Shown: positions 8,610 to 17,990, numbered from the stretch's first letter. The stretch is DNA of 64,000 nucleotides from Achromobacter aloeverae (GCF_004121055.1 NZ_PYAL01000001.1:1515910-1579909), one strand, 5' to 3'. The notes: generated by a model from the letters alone, not told the origin. A program made the numbers and translations.

Positions 8610-9304
8610 GCCTGTGCTCCTGCCCGGGACGCGCCGGCTTCGAGTTCAATGCGATGCGCCAGGCGGCCCAGGCCCGGCACCGTGATTTCCACGCTGTCCC
8701 CGGGACGGGCCAGCGGCGAGCCCTCGCCGGGGCCCAGCAGCAGGACATCGCCGCGGTCCAGCGTCATGTAGGCGGTCACGTCCGCCAGCAGTTGGGCAGC
8801 GGGGCGCACCAGGTCGGCGAAGCCGCGCTGGTAGGCCGGCTGGCCATTGATGGCGATCCCCAGCGTGGCCTGCGCGGGATCGAATCCCGGCGCCGGCTTG
8901 ACCAGGCGCCCGATGGGGCAGAAGCCATCGCGACAGCGCTGGCGTATTGCCGGGCGGTAGTAGTTTTCGTGCGGCAGGGTGACGTCGCTGACCAGGACGT
9001 AGCCGGCTACGTGGGACCAGGCCTGTTCGGCACTGACGCGCGTGGCCCGCGCGCCGATCACCAGGCCCAGCGTGGCGTCCAGCCTCACTTCGCCGGGCTC
9101 GGCGGGCACGGCGACCGCGGCGCCATCCGCCGCATGCGTGTTGCGCGGCTTGATATAGAGCACGGGTGCCTTGGGCGGCGCCTTGTAAGGGGGACTGTCG
9201 AATTGGGGGGCCAGGCGTTGCACCGTGGCGCGGTCATTGAGGAGCACGCCGTAGACCGTGCCCAGTGGCAGGCCGTCGTCGAGGAGGAAAGTATTTTGTC
9301 TCAT
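8606..9304 (-). CDS. hpaG1: Homoprotocatechuate pathway isomerase/decarboxylase, HpaG1 subunit
   Basis: This 232-residue protein corresponds to the N-terminal half of HpaG and is the first gene of the operon. Visible features are GTVYGVLLNDRATVQRLAP, KAPPKAPVLYIKPRNTHA, HENYYRPAIRQRCRDGFCPI and LDRGDVLLLGPGEGSP. At the site where HpaG2 has the metal-ligand pair F-E-C-E-L, HpaG1 has L-D-A-T-L, so the E-x-E pair is not kept here. That suggests division of labour between the two subunits. The ATG at 9304 has no strong ribosome-binding site (AAAGAAC about 6-12 bases upstream). Confidence 0.9.
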   Translation of the reverse strand: MRQNTFLLDDGLPLGTVYGVLLNDRATVQRLAPQFDSPPYKAPPKAPVLYIKPRNTHAADGAAVAVPAEPGEVRLDATLGLVIGARATRVSAEQAWSHVAGYVLVSDVTLPHENYYRPAIRQRCRDGFCPIGRLVKPAPGFDPAQATLGIAINGQPAYQRGFADLVRPAAQLLADVTAYMTLDRGDVLLLGPGEGSPLARPGDSVEITVPGLGRLAHRIELEAGASRAGAQA

Positions 9305-9317
9305 GGGATGTTCTTTT

Positions 9318-9340
9318 AGTTAACTTGGCAATTATTAACT
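9318..9340. promoter_or_regulatory. Candidate HpaR operator/promoter upstream of hpaG1
   Basis: An inverted repeat AGTTAA-N11-TTAACT lies 14-36 bp upstream of the hpaG1 ATG in locally AT-rich sequence. MarR-type repressors bind such imperfect palindromes, and hpaR is at the end of this operon. The assignment to HpaR is inference from position. Confidence 0.4.
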
Positions 9341-9435
9341 GGAGAACTATGTTCGTCAAATATTTTTCCGACGGGCCGTCGGGTTTTTTGGGAGGCTGCG
9401 CCCCCCTTAGCCCCCTCTGTTCACCCCTGCCCCTG

Positions 9436-9485
9436 TCCTGTCCTGTCCTGTCCTGTCCTGTCCTGTCCTGTCCTGTCCTGTCCTG
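9436..9485. repeat. Pentanucleotide microsatellite (TCCTG)10
   Basis: Ten perfect tandem copies of TCCTG are preceded by one imperfect copy (CCCTG), in the 396-bp gap between hpaG1 and gor. It is outside any gene I accept; the frame it passes through (9265-9546) has no recognisable product. It could change spacing in a promoter region when copy number changes. The rest of the gap holds the hpaG1 operator candidate and otherwise nothing I can identify. Confidence 0.9.
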
Positions 9486-9700
9486 CCCGCCCCGCGCCCC
9501 GCGCCCTGCCGCTTGCCGCTTGCCGCCGGCGGTGGTGCCGGGATGAGCCTGGCGATCCGGCTACGACGCGGGCTGTGACCCCACGCGCGGGGCCGTTTTC
9601 AGGGGCTGGCCGGACCGGGGATGCGATACTCGCCCTGGTCATGGCCAGGCGCGAGCAATCGCTTGGCCGCGGAAAAACCATACATACAAGGTGTCTATCG

Positions 9701-11050
9701 ATGAAGCACTATGACTACATCGCCATCGGCGGTGGCAGCGGCGGCATCGCGTCGGTCAACCGGGCGGCGATGTACGGCAGGAAATGCGCGCTGATCGAAG
9801 CGAAGGAGCTGGGCGGCACGTGCGTCAATGTCGGCTGCGTGCCCAAGAAGGTAATGTGGCATGCGGCGCAGATCGCCGAGGCCATCCATCGCTACGGGCC
9901 CGACTATGGCTATGAAGCCAAGGTGGAACGCTTCGACTGGGCCCGCCTGATCGAAAACCGCAGCGCCTATATCCACCGCATCCATGCGTCCTACGAGACC
10001 GGCCTCGACCGCAACAAGGTGGATGTCATCCGCGGCCATGGCCGCTTCATCGACGCGCGCACCATCGAAGTCAATGGCGAACGGTTCACCGCCGACCATA
10101 TCCTGATCGCCACCGGCACGCAGCCGGCATGGCCGGATATCCCTGGCGCCGAACTGGGCATCGATTCCGACGGCTTCTTCGACCTGCCCGCCCTGCCCGC
10201 TCGCACCGCCGTGGTGGGCGCCGGCTACATCGCGGTCGAAATCGCGGGCGTCATGCACGCCTTGGGATCGAAAACCCACCTGTTCGTGCGCCAGGATTCC
10301 GCTTTGCGCAATTTCGATCCCATGTTGCGGGACACCTTGATGCAAGTGATGGACGCCGAAGGTCCCACGGTGCATCGCCGGTCGGTGCCCAAGGCCGTCG
10401 TCAAGAACGCCGACGGCAGCCTGACGCTGCAGCTGGACAACGGCGAAATGCACGTGGTGGACTGCGTCGTCTGGGCCATAGGCCGCGTTCCCGACACCAG
10501 CGGCCTGAACCTGGAAGCGGCGGGCGTGCGCGTCGACGCGCGCGGCTATATCGAATCGGACAAGTACGAGCGCACCAACGTCCCCAACGTCCATGCCCTG
10601 GGCGACGTCACCGGCAAGATCGAGCTGACGCCCGTGGCCGTGGCCGCCGGCCGGCGCCTGTCGGAACGCCTGTTCAACAACAAGCCGGACGAACACCTGG
10701 ACTATGAGAACGTCCCAACGGTGGTATTCAGCCACCCGCCCATCGGCACCGTGGGCCTGACCGAACCGCAGGCCCGCGCACGCCATGGCGACGACCAGGT
10801 CAAGATCTACCAGTCAGGGTTCACCGCCATGTACACGGCCGTCACCCGGCATCGGCAGCCGGCGCGGATGAAGCTGGTCTGCGCGGGGCCGGAGGAACGC
10901 ATCGTCGGCATCCACGGCATCGGCTACGGCATGGACGAAATCCTGCAAGGCTTCGCGGTGGCGCTCAAGATGGGCGCCACCAAGAAGGACTTCGACAACA
11001 CCGTGGCCATCCACCCCACGGCGGCGGAAGAGTTCGTCACGATGCGCTGA
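9701..11050 (+). CDS. gor: Glutathione-disulfide reductase
   Basis: This 449-residue flavoprotein matches the length of E. coli Gor. It reduces glutathione disulfide with NADPH in the cytosol. Features in order are the FAD site ([18 protein letters not shown]), the redox-active disulfide [16 protein letters not shown], the NAD(P)H site [20 protein letters not shown], the second FAD motif [17 protein letters not shown] and the C-terminal [12 protein letters not shown] with the catalytic His-Glu pair. The frame is open from 9575, but [12 protein letters not shown] at 9701 is the natural family start. Confidence 0.95.
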   Translation: MKHYDYIAIGGGSGGIASVNRAAMYGRKCALIEAKELGGTCVNVGCVPKKVMWHAAQIAEAIHRYGPDYGYEAKVERFDWARLIENRSAYIHRIHASYETGLDRNKVDVIRGHGRFIDARTIEVNGERFTADHILIATGTQPAWPDIPGAELGIDSDGFFDLPALPARTAVVGAGYIAVEIAGVMHALGSKTHLFVRQDSALRNFDPMLRDTLMQVMDAEGPTVHRRSVPKAVVKNADGSLTLQLDNGEMHVVDCVVWAIGRVPDTSGLNLEAAGVRVDARGYIESDKYERTNVPNVHALGDVTGKIELTPVAVAAGRRLSERLFNNKPDEHLDYENVPTVVFSHPPIGTVGLTEPQARARHGDDQVKIYQSGFTAMYTAVTRHRQPARMKLVCAGPEERIVGIHGIGYGMDEILQGFAVALKMGATKKDFDNTVAIHPTAAEEFVTMR

Positions 11051-11075
11051 CGCCCCGCAAGGCAGGCGGCGCGCG

Positions 11076-11834
11076 TCAGTGCGCCGTCCGCGCCGCTCGC
11101 TGCCGGAACATCAATATCATCGCCACGATCAGCGCCAGCAGCACGCCCGTGGCGGCGTAGCGGCTGAGCGCCAGGCCCCCGGCGGCCAGCGGCTTGTCCA
11201 GGAAGTCGCCCACCGCCGCCCCCAGTGGCCGGGTCAGGATGAACGCGGCCCAGAACAGCAGGGTGCGCGACACCGACGTGCCGTAGTACAGGAGCGCGAT
11301 GGCCAGCAACAGGGCGCCGAACACCAGCGCCGCGCCGGAGTAGCCCAGCGACCCCGTATCGGCGGTCCAGTCACCCAGCGCCGTGCCCAGGGTCTGGGAG
11401 AACATGATGGTCATCCAGTAGAAGGCCTCCACGCGAGGCGTATCCACGGTCCGTATCGATACCGATCCCTCGGACCGGTACCAGGCGTACAAGGAAATCA
11501 GCACCAGCGCGAGCAGCAGGCTGGCCCCGCCGGCATAACCGACGCCCAGGGACCGGTCGACGAAGTCGGCCATGGTCGTGCCGACGGTCGTCGTGGCGAT
11601 GATCGTCAGCCAGTAGAGGAAGGGACGGAAGGTCCTGGCGCGGACCTGGGCGAACACGGCTGCGAGGAAGAACACCGCGAAGATGCCGGTGCTGACGGCG
11701 TAGCCCAGGTTCATGGACATCGACACCGCGTCGCCGCCGGTCTCGCCCAAGGTCGTGGCCGCGATCTTGATCAGCCAGAAACCCAGCGTGACCTCGGGAA
11801 CCTTGATGGGCGCAGCATGATGATAAGGCTTCAT
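11076..11834 (-). CDS. COG4705-type membrane protein with four internal repeats
   Basis: This 252-residue hydrophobic protein starts at ATG 11834, after a GAGAG ribosome-binding site; an upstream ATG at 11870 gives an unconvincing extension. It resembles the uncharacterised COG4705 family. The chain contains four copies of a unit of about 60 residues: ATTLGETGGDAVSMSMNLGY, ATTTVGTTMADFVD..LGVGY, SQTLGTALGDWTAD..LGYSG and TRPLGAAVGDFLDKPLAAGG. Each lies in a membrane hairpin with a conserved G-x-x-x-(G/A)-D. The repeated acidic residues in membrane segments suggest cation binding or transport, which is inference only. It is convergent with gor. Confidence 0.75.
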   Translation of the reverse strand: MKPYHHAAPIKVPEVTLGFWLIKIAATTLGETGGDAVSMSMNLGYAVSTGIFAVFFLAAVFAQVRARTFRPFLYWLTIIATTTVGTTMADFVDRSLGVGYAGGASLLLALVLISLYAWYRSEGSVSIRTVDTPRVEAFYWMTIMFSQTLGTALGDWTADTGSLGYSGAALVFGALLLAIALLYYGTSVSRTLLFWAAFILTRPLGAAVGDFLDKPLAAGGLALSRYAATGVLLALIVAMILMFRQRAARTAH

Positions 11835-11977
11835 CGGTCTGCTCTCTCGGAAAAATCGGCAAGACCCCATTATCGGGAGCCAGATGTCGAATTTTCATCG
11901 AGCGGCGCATTCATCGAGGGGCACGCCCACCTGCTCTTCCAAGCCGGCACCCTTCCTCCCACCCCCACCTTCCGCGG

Positions 11978-12196
11978 TCATTTTCCCTTGCGTTGCGCCC
12001 GCGCCATCCGCGTCACGGCCTCCACCAGGATCACCAGGCAACCGCCGAGCAGGACGGCGCCCCGCCAGAGGGGCGGAACATCGAAACGCGACATGGCCGC
12101 GACCGCCTCGACCAGGACCAGCACGGCCACGGTCAAGCCGATGTCGGCGACGAACATGCCGACCAATTCCTTGAGCACGTCTATCAGGACACGCAT
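11978..12196 (-). CDS. Small two-helix membrane protein
   Basis: This 72-residue protein starts at ATG 12196 (MRVLIDVLKELVGMFVADIG) inside the last 13 bases of the preceding gene. It has two predicted transmembrane helices (VADIGLTVAVLVLVEAVAAM and GAVLLGGCLVILVEAV) and a basic tail (ARAQRKGK). The overlap and shared strand point to an operon with the COG4280-like gene, of which it may be an accessory subunit. Function unknown. Confidence 0.6.
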   Translation of the reverse strand: MRVLIDVLKELVGMFVADIGLTVAVLVLVEAVAAMSRFDVPPLWRGAVLLGGCLVILVEAVTRMARAQRKGK

Positions 12197-12951
12197 TGCT
12201 TGCTCCTTGCCATTGCATTGCGCACGAAGCGCGCGGTCGCCAGCCCGGTAGCCAGGAACACGGCGGCGAAGACGAGCAGGGCAAGGTCCGCGCCCGGCCA
12301 CGCCACGCCCAACCCTTCACCCGTCCAGAAGACGCCGAACGAGGACAGCATGACGCCCACCGCGAACTTGAGCTTGTTCTCCGGCACCCGCGACAGCGGC
12401 TTGTGAGCGATGGCGCCGACGATCAGCACCGCCGCGCAGGCCCCCAGCGCGCCCAGCGCGGCGGGAAACAACAGCCCCCTGCCGGCGCCCACCGCCAGGA
12501 TGATGAAGGCCACCTCCAGCCCTTCCAGCAGGACCGCCTTGAAGACGGCCAGGCCGGCCAACCAGTCCTGCGACCGTTGCTGCTGCCGCAACGCCTCGGC
12601 ACTGAGCTGCGCCCGCGCGGTGGCGAAGATCGCGTCCTCGTCATGCATGGGTATCACGCCGGCGCTGCGCAACACGGCCTTGCGCAGCCAGCCCAGCCCG
12701 AACAGCAACAGCAACACCCCGATGACCAATTGCAGGATGTGCAAGGGCAACTGGTCGAATACGGGCCCCAGCGCAAGGACCAGGACGGCCAGCACGCCTA
12801 GCGCGGCCACGGTCCCCAGGATGGCGGCGCGCCAGCCGCGCAAGGTGGCGACGACCAGGATGATGGTGAACGCTTCGACCACCTCGACCACCGAGGCCAG
12901 GAACGCCGAGGCGACGGCAGGGGCGGCTACGCTCCAGGAGATGAAGTGCAT
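12184..12951 (-). CDS. COG4280-like multi-spanning membrane protein
   Basis: This 255-residue protein from ATG 12951 (MHFISWSVAAPAVASAF) has about seven hydrophobic segments and two similar acidic membrane motifs: SVVEVVEAFTIILVVATLRG and AVLLEGLEVAFIILAVGAGRG, each ending in R-G. Paired glutamates in repeated helices recall cation transport families (for example GDT1 or FTR1-like), but the specific family motifs are absent, so I leave function open. An upstream start at 12999 would cover the palindromic promoter region and is less likely. It is divergent from the RpiR regulator at 13079. Confidence 0.7.
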   Translation of the reverse strand: MHFISWSVAAPAVASAFLASVVEVVEAFTIILVVATLRGWRAAILGTVAALGVLAVLVLALGPVFDQLPLHILQLVIGVLLLLFGLGWLRKAVLRSAGVIPMHDEDAIFATARAQLSAEALRQQQRSQDWLAGLAVFKAVLLEGLEVAFIILAVGAGRGLLFPAALGALGACAAVLIVGAIAHKPLSRVPENKLKFAVGVMLSSFGVFWTGEGLGVAWPGADLALLVFAAVFLATGLATARFVRNAMARSKQCVS

Positions 12952-12977
12952 GTGCAGGCACCGATGCGGGTTTGTAA

Positions 12978-13018
12978 TGAGCACTACTTTAGTGTCCAAT
13001 TCCCGTAGTACTCACTAC
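12978..13018. promoter_or_regulatory. Paired palindromes between divergent genes (candidate regulator operator)
   Basis: Two short perfect inverted repeats lie next to each other, CACTA-CTT-TAGTG (12982-12994) and GTAGT-ACTC-ACTAC (13005-13018). The flanks TGAGCACTAC and GTAGTACTCA also mirror each other (9 of 10 bases). The site sits between the divergent COG4280-like and RpiR genes, the usual place for an autoregulatory operator. The link to RpiR is inferred. Confidence 0.4.
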
Positions 13019-13078
13019 AAGTCCGACTCCGTACCGAACACCCCGGGCCGATCCGCCGGAAAAGACAGGAAAAACACC

Positions 13079-13975
13079 ATGGCCAAGGCAACGCTGGACG
13101 AACGGGTCGCCGCCAGGCTGGCGCGGCTGAGTCCCGCCGAACAGCGGGTCGCGCGTTTTTTCCAGGAACACAGGGAGGAGGTCATGGTCAACTCCGCCGC
13201 TGCGCTGGCGCGGCGCACCCACACCAGCGACGCCACCGTCGTGCGCACGACCCAGGCGCTGGGCTATGCCGGCCTGGACGCCTTGCGCCAGGGGCTGGCC
13301 CAGGAGCTCAGGGCGCGGCATACGCTGCCGCGCCGGTTGACCCAGACCGTCGAACAGATAGGGCACGATATCGAGACAGCCTTCGACAGGACGCTGCGCA
13401 TCCAGACCGAGGCCCTGGCAAGCCTGCGGCAGGCCATCAAGCTTCCGGATTTCCGCGACGCCGTCGCCAGGCTGCGCCAGGCCAGCCGCGTGGTGATCTT
13501 CGGCCTGGGTCCGTCGAACGCCGTGGCCCGCTATTTTTCGGTGCAGCTCAATCGCTTCGGGTACGCGTGCCTGTGCCTGGAAAAAACAGGCCTGCTGTTC
13601 GCCGACGAGCTGCACGGCCTGCGCGCCGGCGACCTGCTGGTCGTGCTGGCCTACGACCGCGTGTATGCCGAACTGGACGTCCTGCTGTCCGAAGCGCGGC
13701 GCCGCCAACTGCCGGTCATCCTCGTCACGGACACGCTGAAGGACCAGCTGGCGGCCCGCGTCGACCTGGTGCTGCCGGTGCCGCGCGGCAAGGCGGACTT
13801 TCTCAGCCTGCACACCGCCACGCTGGCCCTGCTGGAAATGCTGCTCGTGGGCCTGGCCACCCAGGACGCGCCGCGCATCCTGGACAGCCTGGAACGCCTG
13901 GACACGCTGCGGGTGGCGATGTCCGCCAACGCGCCGCTGTCGGACTTGCGGCTCGGCCGGCCGAAGGTCGGATAA
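13079..13975 (+). CDS. MurR/RpiR-family transcriptional regulator
   Basis: This 298-residue regulator starts at ATG 13079, after GACAGGA. The N-terminal RpiR helix-turn-helix is LSPAEQRVARFFQEHREEVM..SAAALARRTHTSDATVVRTTQALGY. A SIS sugar-isomerase domain follows from about residue 130 (ASRVVIFGLGPSNAVARYFS, LLVVLAYDRVYAELDVLL, QLPVILVTDT). SIS domains usually bind a phosphorylated sugar or similar effector. It precedes hyuA-hyuB by 164 bp on the same strand and may control that pair and/or the divergent membrane genes. Confidence 0.88.
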   Translation: MAKATLDERVAARLARLSPAEQRVARFFQEHREEVMVNSAAALARRTHTSDATVVRTTQALGYAGLDALRQGLAQELRARHTLPRRLTQTVEQIGHDIETAFDRTLRIQTEALASLRQAIKLPDFRDAVARLRQASRVVIFGLGPSNAVARYFSVQLNRFGYACLCLEKTGLLFADELHGLRAGDLLVVLAYDRVYAELDVLLSEARRRQLPVILVTDTLKDQLAARVDLVLPVPRGKADFLSLHTATLALLEMLLVGLATQDAPRILDSLERLDTLRVAMSANAPLSDLRLGRPKVG

Positions 13976-14139
13976 CCGACGGCGGTGCGCGGACCGGCAT
14001 CGGCAAACAACGCCAGGAGACAAGGGCAAACCTGTACAGGCCATAACCCGCACTATATAGCGCCATAGAACCGACTCATCTGGCGGCCCGCCTCCCCGCT
14101 TCCTATCATTTCCGCATCTTCAATCTCGCGGAAGCGATC

Positions 14140-16179
14140 ATGTACAGAATAGGCGTGGATGTGGGCGGTACGTTTACGGATCTGGTGCTGGTGCACGGCG
14201 AAAGCGGCGGCACCATCTTCCACAAGGTGCCGTCCACGCCGCATGACCCCTCCGAGGCGATCCATCGCGGCGTGACCGAGCTGATGACGGAACACGGCCT
14301 GGACCCCGCCGCCATCCGTCACATCGGACACGGCACCACCGTCGCCACCAACCTGGTCATCGAGCGCAAGGGCGCGCGCTGCGCGTTGATCACCACCCGC
14401 GGATTTCGAGACATCCTGGATATCGGACGCCAGACCCGTCCGCACAATTTCGACTATGGCGTACGCAAGCCCCAGGCCCTGGCGCCGCGCCGCTGGCGCA
14501 AGGAAGTGCGCGAGCGCGTCGAGGCATCCGGCGCCATCCTTGAACCGCTGAACGAGGACGACGTGCGCCTCGCCGCCGAGGCGCTGAAGGCCGACGGCGT
14601 GGAAGCCATCGCCATCTGCTATCTGCATTCCTATCGCAATCCGGCGCACGAGCAGCGCACCCGCGAGATCGTGCGGGAGATCCTGCCCGACGCCTACATC
14701 TGCCTGTCCAGCGAAGTACTGCCGGAGTTCCGCGAGTACGAACGGTTCTCCACCACGGTGCTCAATGCGAAAGTGGGACCTCGCATGGAGAACTACCTGG
14801 CCAATTTCGTGGCCCGGGTGAAGGATGCCGGCGTCCGCCAGGATCCCTACACCATTCATTCCAACGGCGGACTGATGTCGGTGGAGGCGGTACGCCGCTT
14901 TCCCGTCAAGACCTGCCTGTCGGGCCCCGCCGCCGGCGTGATCGGCGCGGCGGCGCTGGGCCGCGTCATCGGCTATCCCAACCTGGTGACGTTCGACGTC
15001 GGCGGCACCAGCACCGACGTGTCGCTGATCGCCGACGGCCAGGCCATGTTCAGCGCCAGCCGCAACGTAGCGGGCTATCCGGTGAAGACGCCCATGGTCG
15101 ACATCCACGTCATCGGCGCCGGAGGCGGCAGCCTCACCCGCATGGACGATGCCGGGTCGCTGAAGGTCGGGCCCGAAAGCGCCGGCGCGGCGCCCGGTCC
15201 GGTGGGCTACGGCCGGGGCGGCCGCCAGCCGACCATCACGGACGCGCAGATTTCCCTGCACCGCCTGAACCCGGTCGCCGTGCTGGACGGCAAGATGCCC
15301 ATCCATGCCGACGCCGCCAAGCAAGCCCTGCGCGCGGAGGTCGCCGACAAGCTGGGCCTCGGCCTGGAGGCGGCCGCCGAAGGCATCATCCGCATCGCCA
15401 ATGCCAACATGAGCCGGGCCATCCGGGCCGTGTCCACCGAGCGCGGCTACGACCTGTCCAGCTTCGCGCTGATCGCCTTCGGCGGCGCGGGCCCCCTGCA
15501 CGCGCTGGGCGTGGCGCGCGAATGCGGCATCCCGACGGTCATCGTGCCGCGCGAGCCGGGCACCATGTGCGCGCGCGGCATCCTGTTGACGGACATTTCC
15601 TTCGACTTCGTCGCCAGCGACATCTCGCTGCTGGACGACGATGCCTGGACGCGCGTGCGGGGCCGCTTCGATGCGCTGCGCGCCGACGCCGACCGCTGGC
15701 TGGACGACGAACAGGTGCCGGTCGCCCAACGACGCTACCAGAGCCAGATCGACGCTCGCTACGTCGGGCAGAACTTCGAGGTTGCGGTGCCCGTCGAAGG
15801 GCCGCTGGATGCGGCCGCCCTCGTCCGGTTCGCGGCCGACTTCCATGAAGCGCATCGCAAGGAATATGGCTACGACGTGCCGTCGCGCCCCATCGAAATC
15901 ATCAACTGCCGCATGAAGGCCATCGGCGCCATCGCCAAGGCGCCCCTGGCGCCGCTGGACTCGACCGGGGACAACCAGCCGCGCGGCGAACGCGACATCT
16001 GGTTCGGAGACGGCCATGGCTGGCTGCCCTCGCCGGTCTACCACCGCGCCAGCCTGGCGCCAGGCGTACGCATCGCCGGTCCGGCCGTCATCGAGGAAAT
16101 GAGCTCCACCACGGTGCTCGAACCCGGGCACGACATGACGGTGGATGCCTACGGCAACCTCATCATCAATCTCGATTGA
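14140..16179 (+). CDS. hyuA: Hydantoinase/oxoprolinase subunit A (HyuA-like)
   Basis: This 679-residue protein has the hydantoinase A layout: the N-terminal actin-like phosphate loop (IGVDVGGTFTDLVLVH), GHGTTVATNLVIERKGA, FRDILDIGRQTRPHNFDY, TIHSNGGLMSVEAVRRFP, CLSGPAAGVIGAAALG, TFDVGGTSTDVSLI, HVIGAGGGSLTRMD and FGGAGPLHALGVAREC. The family carries out ATP-dependent hydrolysis of 5-membered lactams (hydantoins, 5-oxoproline) or carboxylation of ketones. Substrate is not readable. The hyuB gene follows after 22 bp, so they form one transcription unit. Confidence 0.9.
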   Translation: MYRIGVDVGGTFTDLVLVHGESGGTIFHKVPSTPHDPSEAIHRGVTELMTEHGLDPAAIRHIGHGTTVATNLVIERKGARCALITTRGFRDILDIGRQTRPHNFDYGVRKPQALAPRRWRKEVRERVEASGAILEPLNEDDVRLAAEALKADGVEAIAICYLHSYRNPAHEQRTREIVREILPDAYICLSSEVLPEFREYERFSTTVLNAKVGPRMENYLANFVARVKDAGVRQDPYTIHSNGGLMSVEAVRRFPVKTCLSGPAAGVIGAAALGRVIGYPNLVTFDVGGTSTDVSLIADGQAMFSASRNVAGYPVKTPMVDIHVIGAGGGSLTRMDDAGSLKVGPESAGAAPGPVGYGRGGRQPTITDAQISLHRLNPVAVLDGKMPIHADAAKQALRAEVADKLGLGLEAAAEGIIRIANANMSRAIRAVSTERGYDLSSFALIAFGGAGPLHALGVARECGIPTVIVPREPGTMCARGILLTDISFDFVASDISLLDDDAWTRVRGRFDALRADADRWLDDEQVPVAQRRYQSQIDARYVGQNFEVAVPVEGPLDAAALVRFAADFHEAHRKEYGYDVPSRPIEIINCRMKAIGAIAKAPLAPLDSTGDNQPRGERDIWFGDGHGWLPSPVYHRASLAPGVRIAGPAVIEEMSSTTVLEPGHDMTVDAYGNLIINLD

Positions 16180-16201
16180 ACCATCACCGCAAGGGCTAGG
16201 C

Positions 16202-17911
16202 ATGAACCAGACGGAAACCGTACACGACCCCATCGAAATGGAGGTCTTCAACAACCGGCTGCAGTCGATCACCGAGGACATGAACAATACGCTGGTGCGT
16301 TCCTCGTTTTCGACCAATATCAAGGAGCGCAAGGACTGCTCGGTGGCCCTGTTCGACGCGCGTGGGCGCCTGGTGGTCCAGGGCACGCAAATCCCGCTGC
16401 ACCTGGGTTCGCTCAATGGCGCCGTGAAGACCGTGCTGGCACGTTATGGCCAGGACGGCATCCGCGAGGGCGACGCATACATCTGCAACGACCCCTACCT
16501 GGCCGCCGGCAGCCACCTGCCGGACGTCAACCTGGTCACGCCGATCTTCCATGACGGCAGCCTGGCGTTCTTCGCCGCCAATGTAGGCCATCATTCCGAC
16601 TTCGGCGGCGTCGTCGCCGGGTCGATCGCCGGCAATCTCCGATCCGTCTTCGCGGAAGGCCTGCGCCTGCCGGTCATCCGTATCGTGCGCGAAGGCGTGC
16701 TGGACGAAGACCTGCTGTATCTCATCGCGAACAATACGCGGGACCCAGAAGAGCGCATGCTGGACCTGAAGGTGCAGATCGCCACGAATGCGCGCGGCGC
16801 GGCGGCCGTGCGCGGGTTGATCGGGCAAATGGGCCTGGAGAAGACGCTGCGCGCGGTGGATGACGTCATCGTCTACACCCGCAACCGCCTGCGCATGCGC
16901 ATCGCCGCGCTGAAGCAAGGCACCTACGCATTCGAAAACTGGCTCGACGACGACGGCCTGGGCGACGGCGCCCCGGTGCCGGTGCGCGTTTCCGTGACGG
17001 TGGAGCGCGACCGGCTGGTCTTCGACTTCACCGGCACCGGCGCACAGGCGCGCGGCGCCATGAACCTGCCGGTGAACGCCTTGAATGCCTGCGTCTACTA
17101 TTCGGTCAAGTCCCTGCTCGATCCGGCGCTGGCCGCCAACGAAGGACTGATCGAACCCCTGGAAATCCGCCTGCCGCCGGGCAGCATCGTCAATCCGGCG
17201 CCTCCCGCCGCCGTGGGCGCCCGGTCCTTGACCGCGCAGAAGGTGGCCGGCGCCATCTTCGGCGCCTTCCGTGGCGTGCTGCCCGACGAGCGCGTCATGG
17301 GAGCAGGCAACGACGTCTGCCCCGCCATCGTGTTTTCCGGCGCCAACCGCGGCCGGGCGGGTGAATTCGTCTACCTGGAGTCCATCGGCGGCGGCTCGGG
17401 CGCGACGGCCGATGCGGACGGCATGGACGGCATCCACGTCCACATGACCAATTCCTCGAACCTGCCCGTGGAAGCGCTGGAGAACGAATACCCCCTGCGC
17501 GTCGATGAATACGCCTACGTGCAGGACTCGGGCGGCGCCGGACGACGGCGCGGCGGCATGGGCCTGGCGCGACAGATACGCAGCCTGGTGGACGGCATCG
17601 TGTTCACGGCCCGGGCCGACTCACATACGGTCGGCGAGGCTTCGGGCGCCCTGGGCGCGGGCCCGGGGGGCCGGGCAAGACTGGAACTGCGTGAGCCCGA
17701 AGGCACCGTGCGCGCGCTGCCTTCCAAGCCGGCGGCAATCACCCTGCGGGCGGGACAAAGCATACGCATGGAGACGTCGGGCGGCGGTGGCCTGGGCGCC
17801 CCTGCGCAGCGTAGCGGCGCCGATGTCGCGGATGACCTTGCCGACCAGGTGATCTCCCCGGAATGGGCGCGTGAACACTATCCGGAGCAATGGCGCGAGG
17901 TCGCACGCTGA
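16202..17911 (+). CDS. hyuB: Hydantoinase/oxoprolinase subunit B (HyuB-like)
   Basis: This 569-residue hydantoinase B family protein is the partner of the preceding gene. Visible blocks are DPIEMEVFNNRLQSITEDMN, STNIKERKDCSVALFDARG, GDAYICNDPYLAAGSHLPDV, FFAANVGHHSDFGGVV, VFDFTGTGAQARGAMNLP and HMTNSSNLPVEALENEYPLR. The start at ATG 16202 (MNQTETVHDPIE) follows AAGGGCTAGG; the longer open frame from 16145 overlaps hyuA. The two subunits normally form a heteromer. Confidence 0.9.
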   Translation: MNQTETVHDPIEMEVFNNRLQSITEDMNNTLVRSSFSTNIKERKDCSVALFDARGRLVVQGTQIPLHLGSLNGAVKTVLARYGQDGIREGDAYICNDPYLAAGSHLPDVNLVTPIFHDGSLAFFAANVGHHSDFGGVVAGSIAGNLRSVFAEGLRLPVIRIVREGVLDEDLLYLIANNTRDPEERMLDLKVQIATNARGAAAVRGLIGQMGLEKTLRAVDDVIVYTRNRLRMRIAALKQGTYAFENWLDDDGLGDGAPVPVRVSVTVERDRLVFDFTGTGAQARGAMNLPVNALNACVYYSVKSLLDPALAANEGLIEPLEIRLPPGSIVNPAPPAAVGARSLTAQKVAGAIFGAFRGVLPDERVMGAGNDVCPAIVFSGANRGRAGEFVYLESIGGGSGATADADGMDGIHVHMTNSSNLPVEALENEYPLRVDEYAYVQDSGGAGRRRGGMGLARQIRSLVDGIVFTARADSHTVGEASGALGAGPGGRARLELREPEGTVRALPSKPAAITLRAGQSIRMETSGGGGLGAPAQRSGADVADDLADQVISPEWAREHYPEQWREVAR

Positions 17912-17990
17912 TGGCCGACGGACAACCGTCCCGGCCGGCGCGCATGGCGCAGGCGCCGCCAGCGTGACCAGCGTGGCCAGGGTCTGGGCC

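Noticed and set aside
9436..9485. CRISPR array
   Set aside because: The pentanucleotide repeat has no spacers; no array of spaced repeats was seen anywhere in the window.
9265..9546. 93-residue ORF containing the TCCTG repeat as a possible phase-variable gene
   Set aside because: Its start lies inside hpaG1 antisense, it has no family features outside the repeat, and there is no ribosome-binding site.
14053..16416. 787-residue minus-strand ORF opposite hyuA
   Set aside because: It is the antisense shadow of a strongly conserved HyuA; the composition is His/Gly/Ala-rich without motifs.
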